Shown: piece by piece, positions 5,684 to 8,949 of the stretch | Numbering within the stretch: position 1 is the stretch's first letter | Layout: every line of letters starts with the position of its first letter | Assembly: GCA_002746275.1 (NCBI GenBank) | Contig: NVWR01000002.1 | Location: 17,089 to 26,037 of the forward strand | Direction: 5' to 3' | Length of the DNA stretch: 8,949 nucleotides | Origin: Rhodobiaceae bacterium | Lineage (GTDB): Bacteria; Pseudomonadota; Alphaproteobacteria; Parvibaculales; Parvibaculaceae | The notes under the pieces: model-generated | The model's database searches: none | Told to the model about the DNA's origin: nothing | What the model saw: the letters and a program-made list of their open reading frames with translations, nothing else | Translations under genes and position numbers: made by a program

Positions 5684-6922
5684 TTACTCGGCAGCTACCT
5701 TCAGCTGTTCCTTATATTTGCGGAATTCCAGCTTCGCGATTGTGCGTGCATGAACCTCATCTGGACCATCTGCAAGCCGCAGCGTCCGCATGGATGCATA
5801 AGCACGGGCCATGCCGTAGTCCGTGGTCACACCACCGCCACCATGCGCCTGGATGGCATCATCGATGATCTGCAGCGCCATATTTGGTGCATGAACCTTG
5901 ATCATTGCGATTTCTGCGCGGGCAATTTTGTTACCCACTGTATCCATCATGTAAGCCGCTTTGAGCGTCAGCAGACGAGCACATTCGATATCGATCCGGG
6001 CGCGCGCGATACGTTCTTCCCAGACAGAATGCTCCGCAATGATTTTGCCGAATGCAGTACGCGACAAAAGACGCTTGCACATGGCTTCCAGAGCCCGTTC
6101 AGCAACACCGATCGTACGCATGCAGTGATGAATACGTCCAGGTCCAAGACGACCTTGTGAAATTTCAAATCCACGGCCTTCACCAAGCACAATGTTCTCA
6201 ACAGGAACACGCACGTCTTTGAGAATAACTTCCGCGTGACCGTGCGGTGCATCGTCGTATCCAAAGACCGGCAGCATACGAACGACTTCGATGCCAGGTG
6301 TGTCTAGGGGAACAATAACCTGGGATTGCTGACGATAGAGGTCAGCTTCTGGATCGGTCTTGCCCATAACGATCGCCACTTTACAGCGTGGATCACCCAT
6401 CCCAGAAGACCACCATTTGCGGCCGTTGATGACGTATTCGTTGCCATCACGCTCGATGCGGGTTTCGATGTTGGTCGCATCAGAAGATGCCACGTCCGGC
6501 TCGGTCATCAAGAAGGCTGAGCGAATTTCTCCGTTCAGCAATGGTCCGAGATATTTCTCTTTCAGGGTATCGTTCGCATACCGCTCAAAGACTTCCATGT
6601 TGCCTGTGTCAGGCGCTGCGCAGTTGAAGACTTCTGACGACCAGCCAACACGGCCCATGATTTCGCAAAGCGGCGCATATTCCAGATTGGAAAGACCGCC
6701 GCCCAGCTCAGATTCAGGAAGGAAGAGATTCCACAGGCCCTGTTCTTTTGCTTTGGGTTTCAGATCCTCAAGAATTTGTGGCACCTGCCATGGATTTCCT
6801 TCCGCACGGAAAGCTTCCATCTGATCCACATAGGTCTGTTCATTGGGGTGGACATATTCATTCATGAACCGCTCAAGGCGGTCAATGAGTTCACGAGTTT
6901 TGTCGTTATAAGCAAAATCCAT
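5684..6922 (-). CDS. Acyl-CoA dehydrogenase, ACAD10/11 (FadE/LvaC-like) type
   Basis: A 412-residue flavoprotein of normal length. The N-terminal helical domain covers about 1-130. The middle beta domain has the FAD/substrate stretch [16 protein letters not shown] (137-152) and [12 protein letters not shown] (169-180). The C-terminal helical domain includes [11 protein letters not shown] (262-272), RTAFGKII (288-295), QAHGGGGV (358-365) and the terminal active-site region LADGPDEVH (383-391). By alignment with the usual YEGT motif of medium-chain dehydrogenases, Asp385 takes the place of the catalytic Glu, as is typical of the ACAD10/11 branch. Members act on acyl-CoA or on 4-phosphoacyl-CoA made by a partner kinase such as the one at 1-576. 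AAGGGAG at 6928-6934, 5 bases upstream, supports the start. It has its own intrinsic terminator and an intergenic region of about 145 bp upstream. Electrons would pass to ETF. Confidence 0.93.
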   Translation of the reverse strand: MDFAYNDKTRELIDRLERFMNEYVHPNEQTYVDQMEAFRAEGNPWQVPQILEDLKPKAKEQGLWNLFLPESELGGGLSNLEYAPLCEIMGRVGWSSEVFNCAAPDTGNMEVFERYANDTLKEKYLGPLLNGEIRSAFLMTEPDVASSDATNIETRIERDGNEYVINGRKWWSSGMGDPRCKVAIVMGKTDPEADLYRQQSQVIVPLDTPGIEVVRMLPVFGYDDAPHGHAEVILKDVRVPVENIVLGEGRGFEISQGRLGPGRIHHCMRTIGVAERALEAMCKRLLSRTAFGKIIAEHSVWEERIARARIDIECARLLTLKAAYMMDTVGNKIARAEIAMIKVHAPNMALQIIDDAIQAHGGGGVTTDYGMARAYASMRTLRLADGPDEVHARTIAKLEFRKYKEQLKVAAE

Positions 6923-7019
6923 GATAGCTCCCTTTCTTGTTCTCTTGTTGTTCTTGTGGGAGCCTATCCATCAGCCCCCACCAATATCAATGGAGGCACT
7001 TTACCTCTTTGTTGGTGTG

Positions 7020-7045
7020 GAATCACGCAAATAGAGTCCGACTCT
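7020..7045. promoter_or_regulatory. Cluster of three GANTC (CcrM-type) sites with a 13-bp palindrome
   Basis: GAATC (7020-7024), GAGTC (7034-7038) and GACTC (7040-7044) lie within 25 bp. The last two form the odd-centred palindrome AGAGTC-C-GACTCT (7033-7045). The cluster sits in the gap between the tadA stop and the dehydrogenase start, about 100-120 bp upstream of the latter. GANTC is the target of the alphaproteobacterial cell-cycle methylase CcrM. Regulation of the dehydrogenase by methylation is inferred; the methylase itself is not in this window. Confidence 0.35.
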
Positions 7046-7067
7046 GGCATCAAAGCTGGGGATAAGT

Positions 7068-7562
7068 TTATTCCCGGCGTTCCGCGAAAAACCGCTGAAG
7101 CAGGGCGCGCGCTGGTTCCTCTGACAATCCGCCGTAAACCTCTGGTCGGTGATGACAGGTTGCTTGAGAAAAAAAGCGCACCCCGTGATCCACCCCGCCG
7201 CCCTTCTCATCCGCTGCAGCATAATAAAGCCGCCGAAACCGGGCAAAAGAGATCGCGCCTGCGCACATAGTGCAGGGCTCCAAGGTGACGTATAGATCGC
7301 ATCCGATCAGCCTCTCGCTGTCCCGTTTTGCAGCGGCCTGCCGGATGACTAAAAGTTCGGCGTGAGCTGTGGGGTCCTTCAGTTCAAGGGTCCGGTTTCC
7401 CGCTTGGGCGAGAACAATCCCCTTTTCATCCACGATCACGGCCCCGACGGGGACCTCGCCCCGTGCTGCTGCCGCTTCCGCCTCCGCCAGGGCAAGCGCC
7501 ATTGGATTTAGCTGCTTGGGATTTGGCCCCTTGGATCCCGATGTCTGCTCATTGTTGCCCAT
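7068..7562 (-). CDS. tadA: tRNA-specific adenosine deaminase TadA
   Basis: Deaminates A34 to inosine in the anticodon of tRNA-Arg(ACG). From ATG 7562 the protein has 164 residues, close to the usual size. The zinc-binding and proton-shuttle residues are His67 and Glu69 (TAHAE), and Cys97 and Cys100 (EPCTMCAGA). The N-terminal stretch AEAEAAAARGEVPVGAVIVD and a VDHG segment fit TadA rather than other cytidine/deoxycytidylate deaminases. Start choice is uncertain: ATG 7562 has AGGG 7 bases upstream; an in-frame ATG at 7625 also has AGGG and would give 185 residues with an Arg-rich, probably unconserved leader; ATG 7502 lies nearest to where family homology begins. It is transcribed away from rluB, an arrangement seen in many alphaproteobacteria. 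Confidence 0.93.
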   Translation of the reverse strand: MGNNEQTSGSKGPNPKQLNPMALALAEAEAAAARGEVPVGAVIVDEKGIVLAQAGNRTLELKDPTAHAELLVIRQAAAKRDSERLIGCDLYVTLEPCTMCAGAISFARFRRLYYAAADEKGGGVDHGVRFFSQATCHHRPEVYGGLSEEPARALLQRFFAERRE

Positions 7563-7676
7563 GGGCGGACCCTGCCGTTTTCGCCGGTATGCCGTCAAGG
7601 GCCCCGGAGACGTCGCAAGACCCATCCGCGCCCTAATTCTTTCGTACCCTCTCGCAATTCCTGCTATTGAAATGCC

Positions 7677-8687
7677 ATGAACGCACCCACCACACCTAAA
7701 GACGAGCCACCAAAAGGCGACCGCATTGCCAAGGTTCTTGCGCGCGCAGGCGTCTGCTCGCGTCGTGACGCTGAACGGATGATCCTGTCAGGTCGGATAT
7801 CGGTTAACGGCACCGTGCTTGAGAGCCCGGCGCACAACGTCACAGACAAAGACAAAATCCTTGTGGATGGCAAACCGCTGCAGGCATCGGAACCCACCCG
7901 GGTGTGGCGCTACCACAAGCCTCGAGGGCAGGTCACAACCGCACGCGACCCGGAAGGGCGCACCACCGTCTTTGACTCTCTCCCTAAAGATCTGCCGCGG
8001 GTCATCAGCATTGGCAGGCTTGACGTGAATACCGAGGGACTTTTGCTCCTGACCAATGATGGGGCTCTTGCACGGAAACTCGAACTCCCCGCCACCGGAT
8101 GGGCACGGCGCTACCGGGTGCGGGCACATGGACGAACCAATCAGGCCAAGCTGGATACCTTGCAGAAAGGTATCAAAGTGGATGGTGTGCAGTACGGCCC
8201 CATTCAGGCCAAGCTGGAGCGCGACAAGGGTGCCAATGCCTGGATCGCGATGACTTTGCGGGAAGGCAAGAACCGCGAGATCAAGCGCGTCCTCGAAACG
8301 CTGGGCCTTGACGTTAACCGGCTGATCCGAACCTCCTTCGGTCCTTTTCAGTTGGGTGATCTGGCAGAGGGCGCTGTTCAAGAAATTCCCGCTCGTGTTC
8401 TCGCCGATCAGCTTGGTGAAACGGACAGGAAAAAAAATCAAGCCAAAGCCAGCGGCAACTCGTCGGAGGCCGATGGCACCACTGGAGGTGGTGGCAGGGC
8501 CAGTTCGAAATCAAAATTGAAACTCAAATCACGGCCTGTCGCCAAAGGCAAAAAAGCTTTCAAGAAACGTAAAACCGTTGTTGATCATTCAGCTTCTGAC
8601 GGCAAAAAATCAACAGGCGGCAAGCGTCGCGGCTCTGCGAAGCCAGGCACAAGAAATAAAGGCTCCCATGCGGATCGTCGGCGGTGA
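7677..8687 (+). CDS. rluB: 23S rRNA pseudouridine synthase, RluB type, with basic C-terminal tail
   Basis: A 336-residue RsuA/RluB-family enzyme that isomerises a uridine in 23S rRNA (position 2605 in E. coli for RluB). Residues about 15-68 are an S4 RNA-binding domain (RIAKVLARAGVCSRRDAERMI, split here: SRRDAE at 28-33). The catalytic domain has GRLDVNTEGLLLLTND with Asp116 as the nucleophile, followed by KLELPATGWARRYRV and the family signature REGKNREIKRVLE. After about residue 250 the protein becomes a Lys/Arg/Ser/Gly-rich, probably disordered tail of about 85 residues. The plus-strand start has no Shine-Dalgarno sequence within 20 bases. A run of eight A (8430-8437) lies at the start of the tail. 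The last 20 bases overlap the rsmD start, so the two are probably co-translated. Confidence 0.9.
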   Translation: MNAPTTPKDEPPKGDRIAKVLARAGVCSRRDAERMILSGRISVNGTVLESPAHNVTDKDKILVDGKPLQASEPTRVWRYHKPRGQVTTARDPEGRTTVFDSLPKDLPRVISIGRLDVNTEGLLLLTNDGALARKLELPATGWARRYRVRAHGRTNQAKLDTLQKGIKVDGVQYGPIQAKLERDKGANAWIAMTLREGKNREIKRVLETLGLDVNRLIRTSFGPFQLGDLAEGAVQEIPARVLADQLGETDRKKNQAKASGNSSEADGTTGGGGRASSKSKLKLKSRPVAKGKKAFKKRKTVVDHSASDGKKSTGGKRRGSAKPGTRNKGSHADRRR

Positions 8688-8949
8688 TTTGAGAGGCAGG
8701 CGGCTACAGGCGCCAGAGGATGGACGCGTGCGGCCGACCAGCGACCGTATTCGCGAAGCCTTGTTCAATGTCTTGGCTCACGCCGACTTTGGTGATTTTT
8801 CCCTTCAGGATGCCCGTATCCTTGATCTCTTCGCGGGCACCGGGGCGCTTGGCCTGGAGGCCCTGTCCCGAGGCGGTAGTTTTGCGCTGTTTGTGGATGA
8901 TGATGCCACCTCCCGGGGGCTGATCCGCACCAATGCAGAAACGCTGGGG
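8668..8949 (+). CDS. rsmD: 16S rRNA (guanine966-N2)-methyltransferase RsmD (3' truncated by window)
   Basis: The frame from ATG 8668 stays open for 94 codons to the window end. It begins MRIVGGDLRGRRL and continues VRPTSDRIREALFNVL, both hallmarks of RsmD, then shows the S-adenosylmethionine-binding motif LDLFAGTGALGLEALSRG at about residues 53-70. RsmD methylates G966 of 16S rRNA on the small subunit. The family is usually about 185 residues, so roughly half is present. AAAGG at 8658-8662 is 5 bases before the start. The gene overlaps rluB by 20 bases in a different frame, which suggests translational coupling; the catalytic NPPY-type motif lies beyond the window. Confidence 0.93.
   Translation, partial: MRIVGGDLRGRRLQAPEDGRVRPTSDRIREALFNVLAHADFGDFSLQDARILDLFAGTGALGLEALSRGGSFALFVDDDATSRGLIRTNAETLG

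Noticed and set aside
6776..7270. Plus-strand frame spanning the gap between the dehydrogenase and tadA genes
   Set aside because: It lies antisense to the ends of two clear genes, has no family resemblance, and the gap is explained as a promoter region.
7788..8441. Long minus-strand reading frame of 217 codons opposite rluB
   Set aside because: It is fully antisense to a convincing rluB, shows no recognisable domain and has a composition expected of a shadow frame.
1..8949. CRISPR array, insertion sequence, prophage, tRNA or rRNA gene
   Set aside because: I saw no regularly spaced direct repeats, transposase or integrase, terminal repeats, or RNA gene signature on either strand.

Overview
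The window looks like ordinary chromosome from an alphaproteobacterium of moderate GC content (roughly mid-50s percent by eye). The evidence is the kinase phosphoacceptor region, which resembles DivJ/PleC; the arrangement of tadA divergent from rluB-rsmD; the FadE/ACAD11-type acyl-CoA dehydrogenase and its partner kinase family; and short sites resembling CtrA boxes and CcrM (GANTC) sites. The genus cannot be fixed from the sequence. I see no mobile element, CRISPR array, rRNA or tRNA.

Layout. 1-576 (+) is the 3' part of an aminoglycoside-phosphotransferase-fold kinase of the ACAD10/11 (LvaA-like) type. 689-2614 (+) is a soluble histidine kinase with three PAS domains, preceded by two CtrA-like sites. 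It converges, 6 bp apart, with a TrmB-family regulator (2621-3370, -). That regulator is divergent from a two-gene unit: a four-helix membrane protein (3488-3868, +) and a nitrilase-superfamily hydrolase (3891-4883, +). The divergent intergenic region carries a perfect 7-3-7 palindrome, and the unit ends in an intrinsic terminator. Next come, on the minus strand, a glutathione S-transferase-like protein (4902-5549) and an acyl-CoA dehydrogenase (5684-6922), separated by a second intrinsic terminator. The last block is RNA modification: tadA (-), rluB (+) and the start of rsmD (+), which runs off the window.

How the genes may work together. The kinase fragment and the dehydrogenase are the two halves of one known chemistry: 4-hydroxyacyl-CoA is phosphorylated and then converted to an enoyl-CoA, as in mammalian ACAD10/11 and bacterial LvaA/LvaC. 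The TrmB protein probably controls the membrane protein-nitrilase unit through the palindrome. That unit, with an unknown substrate and a membrane protein I cannot place securely, is the least explained part of the window. The GST and dehydrogenase next to it suggest a catabolic or detoxification neighbourhood, but I see no clearly new defence or mobile system.
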